From Halobellus rarus (lineage in GTDB: Archaea > Halobacteriota > Halobacteria > Halobacteriales > Haloferacaceae), in the NCBI RefSeq assembly GCF_024494595.1, contig NZ_JANHDI010000007.1, forward strand, positions 124,001 through 188,000: 64,000 nucleotides of DNA, written 5' to 3'. A program made the translations under genes and the position numbers. Below the pieces are notes generated by a model, which searched no databases, was not told the origin of the DNA, and saw nothing but the letters and a program-made list of their open reading frames with translations. Below are positions 24,513 through 33,235 of the stretch, piece after piece (within the stretch, counting starts at the first letter, position 1; every line of letters starts with the position of its first letter).

Positions 24513-24527
24513 TTATTCCCGGAATAA
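24513..24527. promoter_or_regulatory. Perfect palindrome ttattcc-c-ggaataa before the pilus operon
   Basis: Two seven-base arms flank a single C, 56-70 bases before the ATG at 24583. AT-rich ataat (24536-24540) follows and could be part of the TATA region. The palindrome is a plausible dimeric regulator site controlling the ATPase-platform-pilin operon. Confidence 0.5.
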
Positions 24528-24582
24528 TTTCTCTGATAATCGGGGAGAAGTCTTTTTCCGTGAGGCCACCGACCCGACAACG

Positions 24583-27500
24583 ATGGCAACCGACGACGAC
24601 GCGTCGGACGCCGACCCCGACCGGGGCGGCGACGACGCGTTGGAGGGCGAGGGGGAGGGATCCTCGTCGACTCCCGAGGGGGACACCGTCGATCGGGCCA
24701 CCGGAGATTCGGGCGAGACGTCGGACGACGGGGCTGGGGGGCTCCGCCCGACCGACGACGCGGATCGACCGGCGGCGGGATCGACCGAACTGTCCGTAGT
24801 CGAGGACGGAGCCGACGCTCCGGGGAGTCCCGACGGAGCGACTCCAGACGGCACCGACGAGGCCGATTCGCCGAGTCCCGACGGGACCGCTTCGACGGAT
24901 GCCGACGAGGCCGGGAGCGCAGCGGCCGACGGGCCGCGCGCCGCCGTCGGCGAGTACACCTGGGCCGACTTCTTGGACGAATACGGCGACGACGGCGACG
25001 TCGAGACGCTCTACGGCGGTCTGGATCCCCGTGAATACGACGCGGACGAGGAGAACGAACGCTGGGACGACGGCGTCGAGATCCCGACGCCCACTCGCGA
25101 CGACTGGGACGCGGTGAGTATCGACCCCGAGGAGTACCTCGGCTTTCACCCGGTCGACGTCGACGACGAAGTGCAGGATGCCGCCGCGGAGGCCGTCCGG
25201 ATCTCGGCGGCGTTCGAGGCGTTCTGCGACCCCGAGACCACGCCTGTCGTCAAGGACGTCTGGCTCTGGGAGCACTACAAGCGGGAGTACTACTACGAGG
25301 AGGACGGGTCGCGACCGCGCGGCGAGGAGGGTGAGATCGACCGCTTCGACCCCACGGAGGCGCTGGGATTCGACCCCGACGTCGTCGAGAACGCGTTGGC
25401 ACGCGGCGGTCAGCGGGCCGGGGAACTCGACGAGATCGTCGACGAGCGAACGGTCGACGTCGACCCCGAGTTCGACGAGGACGCCTTCTTCAGCGACGAG
25501 CGCGGGGCGACGACGGTCGTCAACCGCTACGACCTCGAGAAGGCGGTCCCGATGGAGAAGAAGACCCACTTCCGGGAGGTCGAGCGCTACTGGGTCAACG
25601 AACCCCACTCGTTCGTGATAATCTTCCACTCCACGAAGGAGAACGAGAAGAAGTACTACGTGATCGAACCGCACCAGAATCGGATCGAAGCGGATCTCGC
25701 GGAGTTCCTGACCGGGAAGCTCCGGACGGCGATCAAGTACGACGACGAGACCATCGTCGGCGACGCCCCGGACACGCGCCGACGGGTGATCGAGGGGCAG
25801 TCGCTGGAGCTGCTCGAACGGTACAACCTCTATCGAGCGCCGGAGCATCCGCGAGAAGCCGGGCTCTCGATCCTCGCCACGCAGAACGGCCACGCCGACG
25901 AGGAGGGGGGCCTCCTCTCGCAGTTCGATCTGGATCTGGACTTCGATTTCGGTGGCGACAGCGACGACGGAGACGCCGCAGGCGCATCCCGCGATCCCAC
26001 GTCCGCGTCCTCGAAGCGCTCGCTGGCCTCTCTGGCCCGCTCGCTGGGGCTGAAAGAGGGTTCGCTCGGCGGCCGCCTCGACGGGCTCTTCGAACCGCCG
26101 ACGGTCACGGAGGCGGACCCCTCCCTCGACGGCATCGCCGCGCGACCGGAGTCGGCGGTGCTGGCGGAGGACCCGACGGAACTGAACGACTACCAGGTGG
26201 AGAAACTGCTGTACGTCCTCCGCCGGGACTTCATCGGCTACGAGCGGATCGACGGGATCAAACACGACGTCAACGTCGAGGACATCTCCTGCGACGGCTA
26301 CAACTCGCCGGTGTTCGTCTACCACTCCGACTACGAGCAGATCATCTCCAACGTCTACCACGGCGAGGAGGAACTCGACGACTTCGTCGTCAAACTCGCC
26401 CAGCGGTCGGGGAAGGGCATCTCCAAGCGTCGGCCGCAGGTCGACGCCACCCTCCCGGACGGGTCGCGGGCGCAGTTGACGCTCGGTCGGGAGGTCTCCG
26501 ATCACGGGACGAACTACACGATCCGACAGTTCAAGGACGTTCCGTTTACCCCGATCGACCTCGTGAACTGGAAGACCTTCTCCCTCGAAGAGATGGCCTT
26601 TCTCTGGCTCTGCATCGAGAACGACAAGAGCCTCATCTTCGCCGGCGGGACCGCCTCGGGGAAGACGACCTCGCTGAACGCGGTGTCGCTCTTCATCCCC
26701 TCGAACTCGAAGATCGTCTCGATCGAGGACACCCGCGAGGTCGAACTCCCCCAGCGCAACTGGGTCGCCTCGGTCACCCGGCCGTCGTTCAGCGACGACG
26801 ACCGCGGCGACGTCGACGAGTTCGACCTGCTGGAGGCCGCGCTGCGGCAACGGCCGGACTACATCGTGATGGGCGAGATCCGCGGCGAGGAGGGGCGGAC
26901 GCTCTTTCAGGTGATGTCGACGGGACACACCACGTACACGACCTTCCACGCCGACAGCGTCGGCGAGGTGCTCAAGCGGTTCACAACCGACCCGATAAAC
27001 GTCTCGAAGACGATGTTCACCGCCTTGGATCTCGTCTCGGTGCAGACCTCAACGCGGGTGCAGGGCGACAAGGTCCGGCGGAACAAGTCGTTGACAGAGA
27101 TCAACCACTACGACGCCGAGAACGACGAGATCAACGTCCAGGACGTCTACCAGTGGCAGGCCGAGGGCGACGAGTTCCTCAAGATGGGCTCGTCGAACAC
27201 GCTCGAAGACGTCCGGTTCGACCGCGGGTGGTCCAGAGAGCAACTCGACGAGGAGCTGTTCAAGCGGCGCGTCGTGCTCGCGTACCTGATCGACCGCGGG
27301 CTCAACACGTACTCGCAGGTCGCGGCGACGCTACAGGCGTTCATCAACGACCAGGAGACGATCCTCGCGCTGATGGCCCGAGACGACCTCGAACGCAGCC
27401 TCGAGGACCTCCGGGAGATGGAGTCCGTCCAGATCAACGTCGACCCCGAGAAGGAGGAGATGGTCCCGCGTCCCAGCGCCGGCGAGGAAGTCAGAGACCT

Positions 27501-28452
27501 CTGCGCGGAGATCCTCGGCCGCGCCGAGGAGGAACTGTGGCCCGACTACCGCGACCTCGACGACGTCGACGTCGCGGACGCGCTGATCGACGTCGATACC
27601 GCCCCCGACGTCACCGCCGCCGGCGGCGATCACCCCGAACTCGACGCCCTCGAGGAGCGGGCGGGGGACCCGGAACTCGAAGCGGAGTCGGAGACGCCGG
27701 CGCTCGGCGACGATGCCGATATGCCTGCGTTCGACGACGACACCGACACGCCGGCGCTCGGCGACGGATCGGAGCCCGCGGACGCGGCTCCCGACGGCGA
27801 TACCGACGTCTCTCTCGGCGACCCTACGGATTCCGGTGACGGGGGTGACCTCGGAATCGAGGACTTACTGGAGGGTCCGGCTGACGACGGTGAACCGATC
27901 GCAGACGAGAGCGAACCCCCCGGCGACGACACCGCCGTCGAGAACGGCGGGGAACCGGACAGTTCCGACAGCGAGGGGCACGCCGGGGACGGAGCGGACG
28001 TGTTCGACGGCGATGCGGGCGCTTCGGTCGAGGGCCGTGCCGGTGATTCCCCCGCCGACGGCACGGGAGACCGCTCTGGCGGTGACGGGGACGATCCGTC
28101 GGAAGAGGCCGTCGACGACGCGGATGGTTCGACCGGCACGGACACCGAGGTGGCCGGCGAGGAGATCGAAACGCACGGCGAAGACACGGAACTGTCCGAC
28201 AGCGAAGACACGGAAGCGCCCGACGGCGACGAGCGATCGGGCGACTCGGATGCCGGTGCGGACACCGACACCGGAACAGACGCCGAAGCAACCGACGAGG
28301 CCTGGGACTTCGGGGCCGTCGAGGAGAGCGACACCGAGGACGGTGACGATGGGGATGACACAGCGGACGACGGGAGCGCCGCCGAGGACGGTGACGATGG
28401 GGCCGACACCGAGGACGGCGACGCCGACGAACCGACGGGGACCGAGCGATGA
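24583..28452 (+). CDS. Type II/IV secretion system ATPase (PilB/TadA-like), long form
   Basis: A 1289-residue pilus-type ATPase, about twice the usual length. Seen: an acidic disordered head (residues 1-125), a charged N-domain, and an N-terminal ATPase-associated region with SCDGYNSPVFVYHSDYE near residue 570. The ATPase core follows (Walker A GGTASGKTTS near residue 686, Asp box IEDTREVELPQRNW, Walker B IVMGEIRGEEG near residue 760, the STGHTTYTTFHAD stretch). The last 250 residues are an Asp/Glu/Gly-rich tail. Known: such hexameric ATPases drive pilin assembly or secretion from the cytoplasmic side. It overlaps the platform gene (ATGA). Inferred: the motor of this locus. The tail is far longer than in the second ATPase of the window. 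Confidence 0.92.
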   Translation: MATDDDASDADPDRGGDDALEGEGEGSSSTPEGDTVDRATGDSGETSDDGAGGLRPTDDADRPAAGSTELSVVEDGADAPGSPDGATPDGTDEADSPSPDGTASTDADEAGSAAADGPRAAVGEYTWADFLDEYGDDGDVETLYGGLDPREYDADEENERWDDGVEIPTPTRDDWDAVSIDPEEYLGFHPVDVDDEVQDAAAEAVRISAAFEAFCDPETTPVVKDVWLWEHYKREYYYEEDGSRPRGEEGEIDRFDPTEALGFDPDVVENALARGGQRAGELDEIVDERTVDVDPEFDEDAFFSDERGATTVVNRYDLEKAVPMEKKTHFREVERYWVNEPHSFVIIFHSTKENEKKYYVIEPHQNRIEADLAEFLTGKLRTAIKYDDETIVGDAPDTRRRVIEGQSLELLERYNLYRAPEHPREAGLSILATQNGHADEEGGLLSQFDLDLDFDFGGDSDDGDAAGASRDPTSASSKRSLASLARSLGLKEGSLGGRLDGLFEPPTVTEADPSLDGIAARPESAVLAEDPTELNDYQVEKLLYVLRRDFIGYERIDGIKHDVNVEDISCDGYNSPVFVYHSDYEQIISNVYHGEEELDDFVVKLAQRSGKGISKRRPQVDATLPDGSRAQLTLGREVSDHGTNYTIRQFKDVPFTPIDLVNWKTFSLEEMAFLWLCIENDKSLIFAGGTASGKTTSLNAVSLFIPSNSKIVSIEDTREVELPQRNWVASVTRPSFSDDDRGDVDEFDLLEAALRQRPDYIVMGEIRGEEGRTLFQVMSTGHTTYTTFHADSVGEVLKRFTTDPINVSKTMFTALDLVSVQTSTRVQGDKVRRNKSLTEINHYDAENDEINVQDVYQWQAEGDEFLKMGSSNTLEDVRFDRGWSREQLDEELFKRRVVLAYLIDRGLNTYSQVAATLQAFINDQETILALMARDDLERSLEDLREMESVQINVDPEKEEMVPRPSAGEEVRDLCAEILGRAEEELWPDYRDLDDVDVADALIDVDTAPDVTAAGGDHPELDALEERAGDPELEAESETPALGDDADMPAFDDDTDTPALGDGSEPADAAPDGDTDVSLGDPTDSGDGGDLGIEDLLEGPADDGEPIADESEPPGDDTAVENGGEPDSSDSEGHAGDGADVFDGDAGASVEGRAGDSPADGTGDRSGGDGDDPSEEAVDDADGSTGTDTEVAGEEIETHGEDTELSDSEDTEAPDGDERSGDSDAGADTDTGTDAEATDEAWDFGAVEESDTEDGDDGDDTADDGSAAEDGDDGADTEDGDADEPTGTER
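28334..28402 (+). repeat. 21-base direct repeat in the acidic tail of the ATPase
   Basis: The 21-base unit starting ccgaggacggtgacgat occurs at 28334-28354 and 28382-28402, in frame, 48 bases apart, and encodes the EDGDDG blocks. Confidence 0.8.
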
Positions 28453-30500
28453 GTCTGGACGTCGGTGAGGCCGACGGCGAGGGCCTCGACCGGAGCACGG
28501 ACGCCCTCGGCGACGCGTTCTACCCCGTCTTTCAGTTCCTCTTCGACGAGGACGGCGACTTCGTCGCCGACGTCGGGACGAAACTCGAACAGGCGCGGAT
28601 GCCGGCGACGGTGGAACTGTACCTCTCTCGGGCGATCGCGATCGGCGTCATCGCCGGCGGCGTCCTCTGGCTCCTGGGCACCCTTCTCGCCTGGGGGATC
28701 TTCGAACTCGGCCTCGTCTCGCCCGACGCGGTCAGCATCGGGCTGCCGGCCCCGGACGCCGCGACGGCCGCGGCGCTGAAGTCACTCACTGTCCCGGCGG
28801 TCACGCTCGTTTCCGGCGTCGTTTTCGGCGCGATCGGGTTCGGCATCGGGTTCGGCAGCCTCGTCGCCGTCCCGTACTCGAAGGCCTCGGGCCGGAAGCG
28901 CGAGATCAACATGCTGCTGCCCGACGCCATCTCGTTCATGTACGCGCTCTCGGTGGGGGGGCTGAACCAACTCGAAATTTTAGAGGCGATGGGGCGGGCC
29001 GACGACACCTACGGCGAGGTGGCCAAGGAGTTCCAGAGCATCGTCCGCGAGACGGAGTACTTCGGGATCGACTACCGGAACGCGATCCGGAATCAGGCGA
29101 TGGCGACGCCCTCGGACGAGCTCTCGCAGTTCCTGACGGATATGCTTTCGATCGTCAACTCCGGTGGCGATATGGAGCAGTTCCTCGACGACAAGAAGGA
29201 GAAACACCTCCGGACGGCGAAACAGGAGCAGGAGACCGTCCTCGAGACGCTCGAACTGTTCGGCGAGATGTATATGACGCTCTCGCTGTTTCCGCTGCTT
29301 CTCATCATCATCCTCGTCATCATGAGTATGCTCGGGCAGGCCCAGCAGGAACTCCTTTACGGGACGGTCTACGGGCTGGTGCCGCTGACCGGCGTGGCCT
29401 TCCTCGTCCTCGTCTCGACGGTCAAGCAGGACGAACCCGGCGACGGGTACCTTCAACCCTCGAACAGCTCCGATCGGCTCCAGCAGGTCAACCGAGAGGG
29501 GCTGATCCACATGGGCCTGATCGAGAGCTTCGTCGGCGAGTTCCGCATCTTCGAGCGGATCCGCTCGCGGGAGGGGACCTACAAGACGGGGCAACTGCTC
29601 CGAAACCCACACCACTTCTTCCGAGACCACCCGCTGTACTCGCTCCTGCTGACGGTGCCGGCTGCGGGCGCGCTGCTCGCCGTCGCCGTCGCCAACGGCG
29701 CTGCCCCGCTGGAGTGGCAGGGGATGCTCGACAACCCCGTCTGGGGGACCTTCGTCTGGTGGTACGTTCCCGTGTACGTCATCGGCGTCCCGCTCGCGGC
29801 GTTTCACACCTGGAACGTCCGCTCGCGGAACGCGGTGGTCGGGAAGCTCTCCGACAACCTCCGGAAGCTCTCCAGCGCGAACGACACGGGGCAGACGCTG
29901 CTGGAATCGGTCGAGACCGTGGCGTCGACGTCCTCGGGCAAACTCTCCGAGGAGTTCGAGGTGATGCACGCGAAGGTGAACTACGGGATGAGCCTCCGCA
30001 GCGCGCTCGTGGAGTTCAACAACAAGTACCACATCCCACGACTCGCGCGGACGGTGAAGCTCATCTCGAAGGCGCAGGAGGCCTCCAGCCAGATCACGGA
30101 GGTGCTGACGACCGCGGCGCAGGCCTCCGAGAACCAGGACGACATCGAGCGCGAGCGCAAGTCCCGAACGCGGATGCAGGTGGCGATCATCCTGATGACG
30201 TACCTGACGCTTCTGGGCGTGATGGCGATCCTCAAGACCCAGTTCCTCGACGTGATGTCCGGGCTGTCGGCGCAGGCCGGATCGTCCGGCGGCAGCGAAC
30301 TCTCCGGGCAGGGGCTCAGCTTCGGCGGCGGCGTCGACACCGACGTGCTGTCGGTGCTGTTCTTCCACGCCGTCACGCTGCAGGCGGCGCTGTCGGGCTT
30401 CATCAGCGGGTACATCCGCGACGCCGACATCGTCTCGGGGGTCAAGTTCGTCGTCGTCCTGCAGACGATCGCGCTGTTCGTCTGGATGGTGGTGGGATGA
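28449..30500 (+). CDS. Type II secretion system F / TadC-like membrane platform protein
   Basis: A 683-residue inner-membrane platform with a repeated GspF domain. Seen: an acidic start, one helix pair at residues 60-80 and 110-145, then the first GspF helical domain (LLPDAISFMYALSVGGLNQLEILEAM, residues 157-300) with two helices after it. A second GspF domain follows (KLSSANDTGQTLLESVETVAST, residues 475-600) and then the last helices. Known: PilC/TadC-type proteins sit under the pilus and contact the ATPase. The gene overlaps the ATPase gene by four bases and the next gene by four, so all are translationally coupled. The double-domain design matches archaeal rather than bacterial TadC. Confidence 0.92.
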   Translation: MSLDVGEADGEGLDRSTDALGDAFYPVFQFLFDEDGDFVADVGTKLEQARMPATVELYLSRAIAIGVIAGGVLWLLGTLLAWGIFELGLVSPDAVSIGLPAPDAATAAALKSLTVPAVTLVSGVVFGAIGFGIGFGSLVAVPYSKASGRKREINMLLPDAISFMYALSVGGLNQLEILEAMGRADDTYGEVAKEFQSIVRETEYFGIDYRNAIRNQAMATPSDELSQFLTDMLSIVNSGGDMEQFLDDKKEKHLRTAKQEQETVLETLELFGEMYMTLSLFPLLLIIILVIMSMLGQAQQELLYGTVYGLVPLTGVAFLVLVSTVKQDEPGDGYLQPSNSSDRLQQVNREGLIHMGLIESFVGEFRIFERIRSREGTYKTGQLLRNPHHFFRDHPLYSLLLTVPAAGALLAVAVANGAAPLEWQGMLDNPVWGTFVWWYVPVYVIGVPLAAFHTWNVRSRNAVVGKLSDNLRKLSSANDTGQTLLESVETVASTSSGKLSEEFEVMHAKVNYGMSLRSALVEFNNKYHIPRLARTVKLISKAQEASSQITEVLTTAAQASENQDDIERERKSRTRMQVAIILMTYLTLLGVMAILKTQFLDVMSGLSAQAGSSGGSELSGQGLSFGGGVDTDVLSVLFFHAVTLQAALSGFISGYIRDADIVSGVKFVVVLQTIALFVWMVVG

Positions 30501-31126
30501 CCCGGGCGACGCCGGTGGACCCGTCGTCGTCCGTCGCAGACGTCTCGTCGCTCGAAGCGGACGTATCGCCGCCCGCCGCGGACGCGTCACCGTCCGGAGC
30601 GCCGCTCGACAACGGTCGGCACGCCGACCGCGACGGCGACGATCGCGCGCAGACGACGATCGACTTCGCCATCGGGGTCGGACTGTTCCTGCTCGTCGTC
30701 GCGTTCGTCGTCGCGTTCGTTCCGACGGTGTTCGCGCCGTTCGAGAGCGCGGAGGGGCCGCAGACGGCCGATCGGATCGGAACGTCGCTGGCGGCGGACC
30801 GCCTCGGCGACCCCGCGGACCCGTACGTCCTGAACCGGACGTGTACGACCGAGTTCTTCGCGCAACTGGACGGCGACGGTCCCGCGCCGTCGGGCTGTCA
30901 GTTCAACACGAGCGCGGAGACGACCAGAGAGATGTTCACGCTCGACGGCACGCGAAACGCCAACGTCTCCATCTGGACGCTCGGCGCCGGCGGTGACGTT
31001 CAAACGATCGACGGGACGCGACTCACGGCGGGACCGTCGCTGCCGGAGACGCGCTCTGTCACCTCGGCGCGCCGGATCGTCTCGATCGACGGCGAGACGT
31101 ATCGCCTGCTCGTGAGGGTGTGGTGA
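30497..31126 (+). CDS. Pilin-like protein A (long N-terminal extension)
   Basis: A 209-residue protein. Seen: an acidic, low-complexity head of about 50 residues (residues 1-50), then DDRAQTTIDFAIGVGLFLL, a Arg-Ala-Gln junction with a hydrophobic helix to residue 77 (VVAFVVAFVPTVF), and a globular part with a Cys pair (TCTTEFFAQL, PSGCQF). Asp at +5 after the Ala fits the archaeal prepilin rule of an acidic residue near +5. Known: PibD cleaves prepilins before such helices. Inferred: a minor pilin or pseudopilin. The long extension before the cleavage site is unusual and may need cutting. It overlaps both neighbours. Confidence 0.75.
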   Translation: MTRATPVDPSSSVADVSSLEADVSPPAADASPSGAPLDNGRHADRDGDDRAQTTIDFAIGVGLFLLVVAFVVAFVPTVFAPFESAEGPQTADRIGTSLAADRLGDPADPYVLNRTCTTEFFAQLDGDGPAPSGCQFNTSAETTREMFTLDGTRNANVSIWTLGAGGDVQTIDGTRLTAGPSLPETRSVTSARRIVSIDGETYRLLVRVW

Positions 31127-31710
31127 TGGACCGCGGCCAAGCCCACACGCTGGAGGCGATCACCGCCGCGATGATCCTCGTCTCCAGTCTCGTCTTCGCG
31201 CTGCAGGTGACGGCCGTGACGCCGCTGACCGGCAGCACGTCCAGCCAGCACATCGAGAACCAGCAGGGAGCCGTCGCCGAGGGCGTCCTCGCGACCGCCG
31301 AGGAGAACGGGACGCTCGTACCGACGCTGTTGTACTGGAACGACTCTGCGGGCAACTGGCACGGCGCTACCAACGACGGCTACGTCCGCGGGCCGCCACC
31401 GACGAGGTTCGGGAACGTCCTCGAGCAGGCGTTCCTCGAGCGCGGGATCGCCTTCGACCTCACGCTGTACTACGTCGACGACGACGGCGACCGCCAGCGG
31501 GAACCGATCGTCGACCTCGGCGAGCCCAGCGACCACGCGTCGACGGCACGGCGTCTCGTCACGCTCTCCGAGGGCGACCAACTGCGCGAGCCGGACGAGT
31601 CGCGGTCGGGGACGACACTGGAAAACGCGTCCTACGTCGTCGACGACAGCGATCCCGAACAGTCGCTGTACTCGGTCGTGGAGGTGGAGCTCGTCGTATG
31701 GCGGATGTGA
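31126..31710 (+). CDS. Pilin-like protein B
   Basis: A 194-residue protein beginning almost directly with the membrane segment. Seen: MDRGQAHTLEAITAAMILVS, i.e. Arg-Gly-Gln followed by a hydrophobic helix (residues 8-33), then an acidic globular part with WHGATNDGYVRGPPPTR near residue 85. Acidic Glu at +6 after Gly fits an archaeal class III signal. The ATG at 31126 shares its A with the previous stop (TGATG); an upstream in-frame GTG at 31120 is an alternative. Inferred: minor pilin-like component. I recall a haloarchaeal DUF72xx family for this type, but did not check it. Confidence 0.75.
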   Translation: MDRGQAHTLEAITAAMILVSSLVFALQVTAVTPLTGSTSSQHIENQQGAVAEGVLATAEENGTLVPTLLYWNDSAGNWHGATNDGYVRGPPPTRFGNVLEQAFLERGIAFDLTLYYVDDDGDRQREPIVDLGEPSDHASTARRLVTLSEGDQLREPDESRSGTTLENASYVVDDSDPEQSLYSVVEVELVVWRM

Positions 31711-32675
31711 GTCGACATCCGGATTCGGACACTCGGCGCGAACACCGTGAGAGCGGCAGCGGGGGCGGAGACCGCGGCCAACTCCTCCTGGTCGGCGCGC
31801 TCGCGCTCGCGGTGCTGTTCGTCGCCCTGGCGCTGCTCCTGAACACCGCCATCTACACCGGGAACCTGGCGACCCGAGACGCCGGCGTCGACGCCGCGCC
31901 GGCGATCGAGTACGCCGCCGACTCCCGTACAGCCGGCGTCGACGCGATCCGGTCGGTGAACTACCGCAACGACACCACCGAGACGGACCTGAACGCGGCG
32001 TTCCGGGACACTGTCGACCGCTGGGACGACCTCGCGACCCACCACAGGGCCGTCGCCGGCGACGTCGCGGCCGTGGAGGTGGCGGATACCACGAACGGGA
32101 CGCGGATCGGACAGAACAGCGCCTCACGGAATTTCACGAACGAGAGCGGAGTCGCAAACTGGACCGTCGCCTCCGGGTCGGACCTCTCGGGCGTTCGCTC
32201 GATGCGCTTTACGGTCGACGAGTCCGAACTCGCTGACAGCCCGTCCGACGCCTTCCGTATGAACGTCACCTCCGGGGGAGTGACTCGGAGCCTCCACGTC
32301 TACGAGAACGGCGGGGACGTGGCGGTTCGCGTCGACGACGACGGCACCGAACTCTCGTCTCGGTCGTTCGACCCCGCCGACGGCACGCTCGTGATCGACG
32401 TGTCGAACGGTTCCGTCGAGGGGACGGCGTATCCGGAACTCCGAACGGTGATCGACGCCGAGGACGGCACCGAGATCGAGTACCGGTACGGGGATATGGC
32501 CGGCGGCACGTACACGATGGTGATCGACGACGACGCCGCGAACGACGCGTCGCTCTCGACGCCGGGGTCGGGCGAACCGTACGCGACGCCGGCGATCTAC
32601 GGCGCGACGTTCGACGTCACCTACCGGACCTCGGATCTCGACTACGCGGCGCAAATCGAGGTGAAGCCCGAATGA
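31698..32675 (+). CDS. Pilin-like protein C (325 residues)
   Basis: A 325-residue protein overlapping the previous gene by 13 bases. Seen: a basic and Ser/Gly-rich head (about 25 residues), then GDRGQLLLVGALALAVLFVA, an Arg-Gly-Gln junction leading into a helix (residues 28-50). A long exterior part with N-X-S/T sequons follows (NDTTETD, NGTRIGQN, NFTNESG) and a beta-rich region (residues 150-300). Inferred: a large exported, probably glycosylated, pilin-like subunit anchored by its helix; it might form the tip or a spacer. No enzyme motif is seen. Confidence 0.75.
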   Translation: MADVSRHPDSDTRREHRESGSGGGDRGQLLLVGALALAVLFVALALLLNTAIYTGNLATRDAGVDAAPAIEYAADSRTAGVDAIRSVNYRNDTTETDLNAAFRDTVDRWDDLATHHRAVAGDVAAVEVADTTNGTRIGQNSASRNFTNESGVANWTVASGSDLSGVRSMRFTVDESELADSPSDAFRMNVTSGGVTRSLHVYENGGDVAVRVDDDGTELSSRSFDPADGTLVIDVSNGSVEGTAYPELRTVIDAEDGTEIEYRYGDMAGGTYTMVIDDDAANDASLSTPGSGEPYATPAIYGATFDVTYRTSDLDYAAQIEVKPE

Positions 32676-33235
32676 GCCGGCGTCGGGGGTTCGGGGCGAT
32701 CGAACGGGTCGATCCCGGTGGATCCGACCGCGCCGTCTCGATCACCGTCAACTACGTCATCGCGTTGAGCATCACGGCCGTCCTGATCTCCGGGCTCCTC
32801 ATCGGTGCGGGGACGTACGTCGAGAACGAGCGCGACCAGGTGGTTCGCGAGGAACTGACCGTCGTCGCCGAACAGCTCGCCGCCGGCATCGACGACGCCG
32901 ACCGCCTCGCCCGGACGGCCGAGGATCCGACCGTCCGCGTCGGCGTCGACCTCCCGCGGCGGGTCGCCGGCGAGTCCTACCGAATCGAAATCGCCAATCT
33001 GTCCGCACCCGAACCGCAACCGGAGCGCTACGAACTCACGCTCCGATCCTCGGGGTCCGGCGTGAGCGTCACACTTACCGTCTCGACGCTCGAAGCGATG
33101 AGCGAAACGTCCGTGAACGGCGGCTGGGTCGTCGTCGAACTCGATACGGGGGGGACGGATACGCTCGTGGTTTCCGACGGCGACCCCTCGGCGACGCTGT
33201 CGCTGTCGCGGCCGAGTGGGGGGATACGAGAATGA
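32672..33235 (+). CDS. Pilin-like protein D
   Basis: A 187-residue protein. Seen: a basic head with ERVDPGGSDRAVSITVNYV, i.e. Arg-Ala-Val at residues 20-22 before a helix (residues 23-50, YVIALSITAVLISGLLIGAG), a polar helical neck (ENERDQVVREELTVVAEQLA) and a beta-rich C-terminal part from residue 90. This is the layout of a type IV pilin: helix, then globular head. The neck is highly charged, as in pilins whose helix extends into the core. It overlaps its neighbours by four bases on each side. Known: comparable haloarchaeal proteins are carried as uncharacterised families. Confidence 0.75.
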   Translation: MSRRRGFGAIERVDPGGSDRAVSITVNYVIALSITAVLISGLLIGAGTYVENERDQVVREELTVVAEQLAAGIDDADRLARTAEDPTVRVGVDLPRRVAGESYRIEIANLSAPEPQPERYELTLRSSGSGVSVTLTVSTLEAMSETSVNGGWVVVELDTGGTDTLVVSDGDPSATLSLSRPSGGIRE

